From positions 8,881,348-8,945,347 of the forward strand of contig CM060471.1 of the NCBI GenBank assembly GCA_030544235.1: a DNA stretch of 64,000 nt, read 5' to 3'. Position numbers and translations under genes: made by a program. The notes beneath the pieces are model-generated. The model was given only the letters and a program-made list of their open reading frames with translations, ran no database searches and had not been told where the DNA came from. This DNA comes from Lepturacanthus savala (taxonomy: Eukaryota > Chordata > Actinopteri > Scombriformes > Trichiuridae). Below are positions 23,970 through 36,212 of this stretch, in pieces. Each line of letters opens with the position of its first letter. Within the stretch, counting starts at the first letter, position 1.

Positions 23970-26450
23970 AATGTATATAAACTAATTAAAAAACGATTTA
24001 TAAATGTTGGTTTAATAATTATAATCAATTATATATTTATTGAAAAATTGATTATTGAAAAATTGAAATTGATTTAATGCAAATCTGAATTAAACTAAAA
24101 AAAAAAATCCAAACATACGTTTAAGAATTTATATATGCCTACCTATTATTAGGGACTACAATATATATATTATAATTTTATTACTACTTGTAGATTCAGA
24201 GAGAATATGCATGTATGTATATAAGATCAAATCATGTCATTGCAGTTACCCATTCAACTAGTTTGTCTTAACAAACAAGTCAATTTAAAGGTAAAGTAAT
24301 ATATGATGGACACGTTTATTGCTCTGTAGCTTGTAACAAAGTTTTAGTGAAGAAAAATCCATCTGATCTTCATAGGTTATGATCCTTGTTATAATATTTT
24401 GTGTTTTGACACTCTTTGGTCAAACATACTTTTACAGATTCATAATTGATTCTAACCAGGTCCTTTACAGAAGACAGCTGCCCAAACTGAAACCTAATAA
24501 ACAGGACCAAGCCTCGAGGTTCATCATATGTTTCTCTTTACCTGAATCAAACTGAATCTATTGCATTTAATTTTAATTTGAAAGGGCCTTTGAGGCAAAC
24601 GTGTCATTTGTGACCTTGGGCTTCATAAATGTAACATTTGATCGTACATATCCACTTAGATGTTCATGATGTTTTTGATTTTGTTGCCAGCTTCAGCTGC
24701 CAAATTGTGGCTGCTATGCAGTGGAAGAGGCTTATTTTTCCAAACTATACATGTAAAGATACAAATAGATCTTTAAATAAATAAATACTCCATAATAATA
24801 TCAGGTCAGGTCCTGTAATTATAACAAGCCAATCACTCTATTAATAATAACAATAATAATAATAATGTGTTTTATTGTTGGTCAGGTTAATAAGACATAC
24901 AGACAAGCTGCTGTGCTTCAACACTTTGGTTACATCATCTGCATAGAAACATTATAAAAAACATAAGTGCTTATGAAGTTGTGCAAAACAAAGTAATACT
25001 GTCGAATAAAAACGAGAACAAACAGAAAACGGATTCAAATAAGAACATCATCGGTAACTTTGTGCTCAGTTTGGAGTTGTAGTGCTCTCGAGCTTGGCAT
25101 CTTATTCCTTCTGTGGCTTCACAAACTAATCACAGTTAGAAAATTTGTACCGTGAAAATACTGATGATCAACTACAGCTACATTGCTCTGCTGCTCAACC
25201 AAAAGAGGCCAAAAACAAAGAGAAACCAACAAAAAAACAACTGATTTTCATTGGTTTCTGTTGAATCCATAACCAAAAGACACTAAAATAGGACCAATAG
25301 AAACCAACAGTAACTAAAAGAAACCAACAGAGAACCAAGACAAACCAACCAAAGACCAACAAAAACAACTGAAAATAACAAAAACAAAACAGAAACTAAC
25401 AGAAACCTACATTGGACCAACAGAACCCAACATGGAACAAATACAAACTAAGAGGAACCTTTAGGAGACCAACAGAAACTAGTAGAAACCAACAAAGGAC
25501 CAACATTGGACCAATGGAAACAAAAACCACCTGCTGTGGGTTTTAAGGTGAACATATAAATATGTAATAATTGTGTCGGAGGATGACATCATCTCTCTCT
25601 TGAGGAATATGGCTTTAATACAAGCAACAACAGAATATTATCTAAACACAATCACTAAATGAGTGCCATTGTTGTCTAAGACTTACCATAGCAACAGCAC
25701 AGAGCCCTGATTTGTCTTCTTTAAGTGCTTTTGTTTAGATTGAAGATGCATTAGAGTGCTACCAGCTTCTTTTTTTCTGAAGAAGTTTTAAACGCAGAGC
25801 AGTGAAACCTCACTACAGATATTTATTTTACATCCAATCAGATGTTTTCAACACAAAATAGCTTCAAAAAGTTGACCACTGAAAGTCAATTTCAAAAGTC
25901 CAAATCATTTTGTATCTCACAAACACTTCACAATCCACAGATTTAGTTTTTTTTACTCCTGGATTTGGATCATGTTGGGAATGTTTTCTTTTTACCTACA
26001 GTTTTGTTCCTTTTTGATACATTTTCTCCTTTTCTCACTGATTGTTCATGACTGTCTATTTCACCTAAACGTCACATTGACAAGTTCAATGGCAGTTGGA
26101 TGAAGCAGCAGAGCGATGTATTCTGCAGTTTGTTTAAATCAACTTAAAGTTTCACCAGGTGAAATTATGGCTTCAACAGTGCAAACGGTCCCGTTTAACA
26201 CGATCCTACCCTGATACCCAGAACAACAAACAACAAGTCCACATCCAAGACTTCAGAGAGTCGACAGTCAACTCATCCTTCATCTGGGAAGTTAACACAT
26301 GATAACTTTGCTCCTGTAGTTTCTCAGATTGAAAACCTGACGCTATGTCTACCTTTGGATCAGAGAAATAAATTAATCTGTTTATTTTTATTTTTGGCAC
26401 AGGCTGTAGCTTCTCCTCCTGCTCCTCTTCATCCTGCTCCTCCTCCTCCT
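23970..26450. other. ppp1r3c-syde1 intergenic region
   Basis: AT-rich sequence without a supported gene. Short (TAA)n tracts occur near 24840-24865. A degenerate tandem array is listed separately at 25190-25520. The final few hundred bases are probably the syde1 3'UTR, since syde1 ends at 26451 on the minus strand. Confidence 0.5.
25190..25520. repeat. Degenerate minisatellite built on AACCAACAGAAAC
   Basis: Variants of AACCAACAGAAACTAA, AGACCAACAAAAAC and GGACCAACAGAACC recur about every 13-30 bases for over 300 bases. The strand is extremely purine plus C rich with almost no G-T pairs. No coding capacity. Confidence 0.7.
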
Positions 26451-29400
26451 CTACAGACAGATGTTGATCTGTTTTGCCAGCTCTCGGTCCAGGTCATGGA
26501 TCAGAGTGTCAAAGTCCTTCAGGCTGAGTCGACAGTTAAATGGAGCATCAAAATCCATGAAGTCATCCACGTAGAGACCTCCTCCTCCTCCTACTCCTCC
26601 TGACAACCACGCCTCCTTCTTCTCTTCCCCCTCTTCATCACCACTGCCTGAACCAACAACAGAGGTGGAAAGGAACAATGACTTGCTTATAAAATTGATA
26701 TAATAAGTCAAAGGATTTCCAGTAATGTCCATAATTCAGATGAAAACCTGATCATCAAAATTATTCAAATTCAGATTTCATTTTATAATTTCTCCAAGAG
26801 TGAAATATTTCACCCAAATCCAAACAGATGATGTGCTTGTGTCTAAAAGACAAGATTAAATGACAGCAGAGCAATCTGTGACATATCAGATGATTCATTA
26901 CTTGTTTCTTCTGGAAACTAATGGACAAATGAACTAGTTGATGCAGGGTGAAGGACTAACGACACATGCAGTGATTCATGGTGACATGATGTGGTTTATT
27001 AATTATAGTCCTATTTACCTCCGTCACTGTCGCTTCCTGCCACCTCATCGTAATCAGCCTCCTGTCCAGACAGAAGATCTCGTCCACAGATGCTCCAGTC
27101 TCCAGCGTACCGGTTTATCGGTGGTGGACTCTCCAGCCGGGCCAGACCGCCTCGTCCACGGCGCGACACCACCACCTCCTCAGGGTTCTGGGGCAGAGCC
27201 AATCGCAGAACAGGACGCCGCTGCTGCTGCTCCTGCTGTTGCTGCTGCAGGGGGTTATTGGTAAGAGTCGGGGAGGGCGGCGGGGAGGCATCAATGTGGT
27301 CATCTGCCATGAGTCGATGTGTCGGCACTGAGGAAGAAATTCAGAAAAATATGCTGAGCAGAGTGACACCTAAGGTGGAGCAGATGTGGTCCCCTGCTCC
27401 TCTATAAATGTCATGAAAGAAACCCGCCCCGTCTCACCTGGCCACAGCTGCAGCAGGTAGTGCAGCGCCTCGATGTGACGTTTGAAATCAACGGCGCTTG
27501 CTATCTCCTCACCACCGAAACCCTTCCCCCCTCCTCTCCCTCCCCTTCCTCCTCCTCCCCTCCAGGCCTCCTGGGTTGGGGTGAGGAGCACAGGGCCGAA
27601 GCAGACGGCGAGGTTCTGGTGCGTCATCCTGTTGGCTGAGCTGAGAGAGGCCACCAGGCTGAGGTGATCAAGCAGCAGAGACAGAGTCGCCTGGAGAGTC
27701 AGAAACAACCACAGCAAATGATCCGGTTACTACTGAGACATCAGACCCAAACTCTTAAGGGTCATTTTTTATCACTGAGATTTTACTGGAGAAGAACATG
27801 ATGCTTCATGTTAGAGTCAGACACAGTACGGCAGGGGGAACAGTAATGGTTCTCAAAGTGGGCTCCAGGTACCCCAAGGGGTCCTGGACAAGGTGCCAGG
27901 GGGTCCTCCAGAATTTAGGCCTTGGTTTTCTGACACTTTCTTTTGTAACATCTTAAAGCACAAATCTTATGAGATGGGGTTCGTGGTCTATTTTTCATGA
28001 GTTTAAGGATCCTTGATGTGAAAAAGTTTGACCACTTCTGGACAACATAACAGTGTAGTACTATAAGAGGACAATATAGTACTACAGTATTACAATGCTA
28101 CAGTGTAGTACTACAGTTGGGTACTGTGTGTTACCCTCTCTGGGGGGGGAAGACAGGACAGCAGCTCCACAGTGCTCTGGGCTAGCTCTGGATCGGGGGT
28201 CGCAGGAGGGGGTCTCAGGATCATGGCCTCCCTGACGACCTGGTACAGAGTCCTGGTGATGAGTGGAGACGGCAACTCTCGCAGGTAGTCCTTCAGTATG
28301 CCTGATGACACAACATCTTCATTTAATAAGGAACCTGATCCTGGTCCAGCAAACCATCAAGACTCTACTAGAGTCTTACAAGCACAAACTGTCTGTTCAG
28401 GTCCGAGTCATTCGGGTATGAAACTGACCTGTGATGACGTTGATGTCGGGGTAAAGATCCTCGCTGACACTCACAGCTGAGCTGTTTCTCTCAAACCAGT
28501 CTCTGAGCTCCTTCTTCACTGCAGCAGAACCACACAGCCTGTACAGACCCACCACCTGACACACACATGCACAATCTTTAATCACTTTTGTTGTATATTT
28601 TGCATGTTTTTTATTTACTGAGCTATGAATTTAAGACTAAAACGTAATTTATCATTATAGGGGTGTTTTCACAGAATAATTTTGGTGTTGATCAGAACAT
28701 TGATGTTCCTGTCTGATGAAGGAGGAAGGATGTCAACCTTCAGTCCTCGTCGTTCTATCTCTGCCACGCTCTTCTGGATCAGCAGAGGGATCGGAGCTGC
28801 AGATCCTTCTTTTTCCACCAGGTGGTGAAGTTCAATCCCAAACACGTTAGCAGGTGCTGGTGTGTCACTGCTGGGCTGTAGAGAACAGTTCAATAAGTAC
28901 ATTTGTATATTAATATAGAATATTATTATTATATATAATGTAGTGATGGAGCAGTCGAAACTTCTGTAGTAGTATTAGTGCTGTGTTTTGTACCTGTGTG
29001 TCCCATTTCTCCTGCAGCAGCAGTTTGACATACAGCAGACCTTTGGGCTCCAGCTTTACACACAGCTGCTGACTGCGACTCCCTGAGACACGTGAGTGAC
29101 AAACTGTCAGATCTGAGCATCCTCAAATCAGTATATCTGCATTAAAACAACAGTTGTCTCTTATAAAACATCTTTGAGCATGTGGAAACACACGGGATAT
29201 AAATCTGATGTATTAGTAGTTGTAGCAAAATGGTACAATCATGGTATTTTAGTAGCATGAACCTTTAAATAAAGGAGGGATGGAGACTCCACCCAGACAA
29301 CAGACTCTGTTTCTGGTTGGACGACCTGAAGTCGGATTGGTCAGAGATTTCGCCCCGTCAGCTGGCTGTGGATTGGCTGCAGAGAGAAAAAAGAAACACT

Positions 29401-32400
29401 GAGATTTACCATTTGTCACAAAGGATCCAGGACACTGCAGTGTCCTTAGAGTTGAGGTTTAGGACCATATACTCTTTCTTTGATTGTTTTAATTTGGACT
29501 CCTTGACCCACATTCTTTGTAACAGGGAGTTTCTGTCCAGAATTTCCTGGAAACTTAGTAATTTGCAGGTATTAAACATGTTATAGAACATATGCTGCAA
29601 TTTGGAACAAATTATAGGAATTAATAGGTGGGTTTATGTGGCTAACTATAAGACCTTTATGAAATGTCAGTTATTTTGTATCAAAGCACATGTTCTCTCC
29701 ACTAAATACATTAGTGACATCATGCTTTCACTGAATAGTAAAAGTGCTGCATCATAATATTTATATGTGCACCGCATTTTTTTGTTTAACAAACTTTATA
29801 CAGCAGCTTTTACATAAAGTGCAAAAAAACATTTAACATAACAGAATATTACAGTATTTTATTGTATGACAAATCTGCATCTTAAAAGAACTGAAGAGAA
29901 AGTAGAACATTTCACTATAAAATGTAGTGAGGTATAAAAATAGCATCACATGGATTAAGTATCCCAAAACTGTAGTGAAAGAAAGTAACTGTAATTGTTA
30001 CTTTCTACCTCTGCAGCTGAATAATTGTTAACAGTCTCATTTATCAACACATACTTTCTTTTATTATTATAGGGGCATTTTTGGCCAGTTAAGGGAAACT
30101 GGAAAGGGGGAAAGAGAGTGTTGGGAGTGACATGCAGGGTCCAGCCAGCCGAGACTCAAACTGGGGACTCACTGCTCGGGGCATGTTAGCCCATATGGTA
30201 TGTTCCCTAGCCACTCAGCTGTTTTTGAATCCAAATATTAGAGTCTATATTTAACGATTACAGCTAATGTGAAACATGTTAAACCAGTTGAACATGTTTC
30301 ACATTAGCTTCTTATAGTTAGCTTCAGTCTCTGCACAATCTGGAAGAGATAATGAACCTTAAATAGCTGCAGTTACCTAGAACACTGACAGGAAATCCTT
30401 AGCAGGAGCTGAAGAATAATCAGCAGTGTAGTTAAAGGTGTTAATGAATATAGTTTTACCTGGTGTTAACACTATAATGCGCAGCTGACGCGCTCGCTCC
30501 AGCTCCAGGTGAAAGGCGTGGTTTAAGGAAAGGGCGGAGCCTTGCAGGGTCAGGAGGGCGGTCCTCGCTCTGGTGACGCCATCAATCTGGATGGCAAGGA
30601 AGACCTCCTTACTGCCCTCAGATCTGTAGGGAACAGAACAGAGTCAACATTCTGCCATGTCACCTGTTTTAGTGTGTAAATATGTTTCCACATGCAGTCC
30701 TGCAGAAAACACGGGACGCTTTGAGTCTTCATATTCATATAAATATTTAGCTGTCAACCAATCAATCTTTATCACCTGTGATCACAGTATGATCACAGTA
30801 AGATATAATAAACAGCGCAAAAATAAACAATTAATAATCAATAAATCAGCTGCAGTTCCTTTGGTTAGCTACTTGTTAGCTACTACTACTAGTTAGCCGC
30901 TATTAGCAACCTGTTAGTTGCTGCTAGATACTATTAGCTGCTGTTAGCAACCTATTGGCTGCTGTTGGCTAGTTTCAGGTGTATGTGTTAGTGTGTGTGC
31001 ACCTGCTGGTCTTCATCTCCTCCAAGCCCATCAGATGAACGGTCAGTAAACCAGTCACCCGCTGGCTACACCGTGGTGGGTCAGAACCAACGTACAGCTG
31101 GAACGAACTGACATCACAGGTTGTATCCTGAGAGGTCACAGGAGGTGGAGCCTGTTGCCGGGGCAGCAGCTCGGGAGAGTCTCCATCACTGAGATAACCT
31201 AAAAGGAAAATAATCTAGGCTTAACTAATCATAAAAGAGATGATGATAATGTTTTATTAGACAATATCAAATAAATAACAACATAAGACAAGAAAAACAG
31301 ATCTGTTGTTTTATAATTAGCATATTTACCTCCTTTACTGGCGGATCGACCTTTTGATGAACGTCGCAGTGGTCGGGCAGCTGGGGCAGAGCTATCCAGG
31401 TGATATCTGCTGATCACATTCTGGTTGGATAATGCTGCTGATGACGTGTTCTTACCAGCCGTCTCGTCCCCACCCCCTCTGGTGTCGTTTCCCTGGCGAT
31501 TGGCACGAGATGAGCGGAGACTGAGTTTGCGCCGCAGCTCAGGAAGTTTCTTCATCTTTAGGGAGAGTTTCCTCACTGTACCTGGAGACCTCAGCCTGTC
31601 AATCACACTGCCGGACACACCCCCTTTCTTATTGGAGGCGGGGCTAGAATCCAAGGGGGGGATGTCTGAGAGAGAGCAGGAGAGATGGAATGTATTTTTA
31701 TGACTGTTATCGGAAAACATTCAGACATCAGAAGGTGCACTCAGGTCATCTCACTTGTGTTTTCTGCAGTGATGTCATCGATATGGTGGCTGACACTGGG
31801 GTTGGCACCCTCCAGTTGATAGTCACTACTTCGACCTTCTGCTGGTCCAACCCAAACCCCTCCCAGTCCCTCCTCCCTGTCATCCCTCCTCCTCCACACT
31901 TCCTCCTCCTGCCTGCATGGCCCCGATGTGTCCTCCTCTTCTGGGATCGGGTTGTACCAGATGTTGCTGCTGCTCTCCTCCTGCAGCCTGCAGGCCTCAT
32001 CTGAAGCCTGGGACTTTCCTGAGGACAGCACCCAGGCCCGGCTGCTGCGGTCCAAGCTCTGCAGGTAGGCTCGCTGGCCAGACAGCTTGGTGATGGTGGA
32101 GGTGCTGGGTGCTTCAGTGGAGCCTCCTGTTGGTTGTGAGGCTTCCTGTAGCGCTGTTGTAGAACTGACAAGAGCACTGGAGCTGCTGGTTACATCCCAG
32201 GAAGGACTGACACCTGTCCTATCACCACGCTGCTCAGTCTGAAACAAAACAAACATCAAACTGTCAGGAGCAGGACAAGAAGAAGAGCTCAAACGACCAG
32301 GAGCAGAAGAAGAAGACATCACACTAAAAGGAGCAAAAAAAAGAAGAGCTACAAGGAGTATAACAAGAAGAAGAGCTCAAACTACCAGGAGCAGAAGAAG

Positions 32401-33857
32401 AAGAAGTTCTCAAAATACAAGGAGCGGATCAAGAAGAAGGCATCACATTATCAGAAGCATAACAAGAAGAGAAGAGCTCAAACTACCAGGTACAGAACAA
32501 GAAGAAGACCTCAAACTACAAGGAGCACAACAAGAAGACATCAAACCATAAGGAACAGAACAAGACAGATTTAAACAATAAAAACTGGAATAAAACAACC
32601 CTGTTGTCCTGTACCTTGTCCTGTGTTAGTTTATGGCTCCAGGCCTGTCCAGGTGCATCCTGGGATTTTCCTGAAGCCCAGTCCCAGTCAGAAATCCTGG
32701 GGCCAGGTCCTGGGGGCGTGGCAGTGGGTGGAGCCACAGAACCCTGCCGTGCCCACTGCTGTTTCTTAGCCACTGTGATGTGGTTACGGGGGGACGAGGG
32801 GGGGGCAGGGTCCACGGGTGCTGCTGGTCTTGTCGTGGTCACTGATGGTGATGAAGGTGATGAAGACGTCTGGAGGATGGTGTCAGACTTTACTGGAACA
32901 TCTGGAGGAAACACACACAGCTGTTAGTGTCATTTTCACTGTGAATTTGCCTGCATTGGTGTCGGCATATTTGTGGACAGAGAGGGGAAAGAATTCAGAG
33001 GGGAGTCATTCTGTGGTTCTGTTGGTTTCAGTATGGAAGTTTGATAAAGACAAAACTACACACTGAGCTCAAAACTTCTGAGATTCATCAGCAAAACAAT
33101 CTGTTTTTAGGGACAGGGGAGTCTATGTGGAGGCTACATAATCAATAATCCCTATTAATGTATTTCTCACAGCTGTGACTAACAGGTGTGACTCTGCATA
33201 TTTGACTTGTGTCCTGTTTTTAAGCTTTTTTGTAAGCTGTTTTTAAAGAGCACAAATTATTTTGCACATGTTCAGCTTTGTGTTTATATTCTGGGGTTTT
33301 GCTGGAAAATCTGAATAATTCACAGTTAAATCTCCTTATTGATCTGATCCTGATTCTTTGTGCAGCTCCTCAGTTCAACCTCTGTCTGAAACAGCTGTTT
33401 CAGCAACTGTCTCTTTATTCCCCACCTCCTCATGAGCTTGCTGTCTTCTGATTGGTCAGTTTCAGAAAGCTTCCTTTGACTCTGGAGGCCGTTTTCCTCT
33501 TTTACTCATGTTCTCAAATATATCAGACACGTTGGACTGTATCAAATCTGAGATATGAGAGTAGACAATGTGCACAACACATGGAAAGAAATACATAAAA
33601 TATCATGTGATAGTGGCAATGAATTGATTTCAGCTGTAGTTCAGGGTGGTTTCATGTTGCATTGGAGGGTCTAACAGCTGGGTGAAGCCCCTGAAGATGA
33701 TCTCTGGTTTTTGGCTGATACTTGCGTTCAGTCTGGTCGGTTGATGCATCAACATCTCACAATAAAGATCAGCGGCTGAGTAATGTGTGGCCATCAGAGG
33801 GCAGCACAGCAACACCATGTTTTACATGATCAGCTGCTGGAACATTCTGCTGCTCCA

Positions 33858-33920
<63 letters not shown>

Positions 33921-35973
33921 CTGGTAGTGAACACGCTACTTTATCACAAATTGCAACAGACAGGAAGTGACGCTCTCCAGAGGTCAGACTCCACTTCCTG
34001 TCACCTGACTGAAGACCTGATAGAAGAGTGAGTGTGAGCAGCTAATAATAGTCCATCTGTTTTTAATTTCCAGCAGCCTGAGAGATGCTGATCAGTGACA
34101 GAAAAGGAGGGAGGGAGGTGAGCGGGAGTGGAGGGGAAGGGAGGGGGGAATGAATAAACAGCTGTGTCTCTGCAGATGTCAATGAACTCTCTGTATTTAA
34201 GACTAAACACACTGCTGTCTATTCACTATTCATTAGTCTTAAAATACACAGACACACAAAGACTGCAGTCACACACACACACTCTAAGAGAAAAGTAAAT
34301 ATGTTGTTAACTTGTACTAACGTCCTACAGATGCACATTTTCATATAATTTTCTCTGAAAGGAAGCCTTTTCTCTGTTCAACGTACAACTAAAAATACTA
34401 ACTTTAAATAAAGTTCATGTTTAATTATTTTAAACTTGATTCAGCTGCTGGATCTTCTGTTTGTCTCATAACGTCCTGTTGACTGTACATCACTTCCTGT
34501 CAGGTACATCCTGACAGAGTAGCAGTGGTGGAAAGTAACTAACTACATTTACTCAAGTACTGTCCAGTAAAGTACACTTTTGAGGTACTTTGATACTACT
34601 TTATACATAAAATATTGTACACTGTGTATTGCGCTACAATTTGTTTAACTCATACTTATGTATTTTTACTGCAGTACTTTAACTATATCAGCTCATAATA
34701 CAGGTCTTGTAATGTTATGTGATGCATATGGTCATGTGACTCTAGACAGACAGTTTATCAGCTGATCATCCACACTGAACCACAGGAAATAATTTTATTG
34801 TCACACTCTGCTGATAATGTGTGTTCTCAGTAGTGTGTGTGTGTGTCTGTGTGTGCATGTGCGTGCGTGCATGCGTGTGTGTTTTCACCCAGTGTTAGTT
34901 TTATATCTTAAATCTTTTCTTCTATCACAGTGAGATGGACAGGAAGTCACATTACTACACACACACACCCAAAGTACTAATGACAGGAAGTGGTCTGTTG
35001 ACCCAGTTTGTCGGCAGGAAGCTGAAAATTAAAGCATGTGTGTCGATGAGTTTATCACAGACTGAACTGACTTTTACACACACAGTTACATCAGATCAAT
35101 ACATCTGATCAAATAAACATCATAAATCAATTAATTAAACTGATAACAAATGGGAAATGTCTAAAGGAGATGGCATCTTTCTCAGCACAGTGTAGAACAT
35201 GTTTGGACTTGTGTACCAAGAAGTACGAACCACCTGTCTGTACCGCAAAGTAATACCTGCATGTACTGTGGTGTAATACCTGTCTGTACTATGATATAAC
35301 ACCTGTCTGTAAACAAGCTGCAGCTGTTTTTCTTTTCCTTTCCCGCAGCTTCCTTTCCTTTTTCCTTCTTCTGACCTGAGTATTTCACTGCTTGTGTCCC
35401 TTCACTCATTCACACTCGTTCAAACACGGATGTTCGTCTTTTTATAGAAGGAGTCAACTGCTCATCAGGATGTTGTCTAAGCATTCACACACACTCATTT
35501 AATAACGCTGCAGCAACAGACTATTCCGGGTTCAGTATCTTGCCTGTGGACTCACTGTCTGCAGGAGCTGAAACTACTGATCCTTCAATATAGGGAAACA
35601 TTTTTAAACGTTTTAAAGCTTTGTCTTTACTGGGATACTTGACTTTCCCTTGACTTGGCATGATGTGGATTTGAATGTGAACATTACTCAGACTGAGGCT
35701 GGTGATGTTTCACAGGAACAGACCAGAACCCAGACTGAGAAACGCCAGGCATCTTGTTTCTCTGCAGATTTCTGACTGTACCAGCTGGGACTGAGCTGGG
35801 ACACCACAGATGACATCATGGTGACCACTCTGCAGGCTGTTTGTTCATTGGTCATGTGTCTGCTGTTTACTGTTCTCAACACAGAGAACAACGCAATCAC
35901 AGGGACTCATCTGACCTCTGACCTCTACAGTTCATGGAAACCGATCTGCTTGTCTGTCTGTGTGAGTGTGTCC

Positions 35974-36019
<46 letters not shown>

Positions 36020-36176
36020 GTATGTCTGTGTCTGTGTGTGTGTGTGTGTGTCCGTATGTCTGTCTCTGTGTGTCCTTATGTCTGTGTCCGTGTGTGTGTG
36101 CGTGTGTGTGTGTGTGTGTGTCCGTATGTCTGGTGTGTGTGTCTGTATGTCTGTGTGTGTGTGTGTCAGTATGTCT

Positions 36177-36212
<36 letters not shown>

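Noticed and set aside
30060..30215. Possible tRNA gene (ACTCAAACTGGGGAC looks like a T-arm/B-box)
   Set aside because: No cloverleaf can be folded with an A-box at the right distance; the sequence matches a dispersed fish repeat instead.
31746..32177. 143-codon minus-strand frame overlapping syde1 exon 3
   Set aside because: It is the shifted frame of the real exon 31755-32238, whose own frame contains AYLQSLDRSSRAWVL and IWYNPIPEE of SYDE1.
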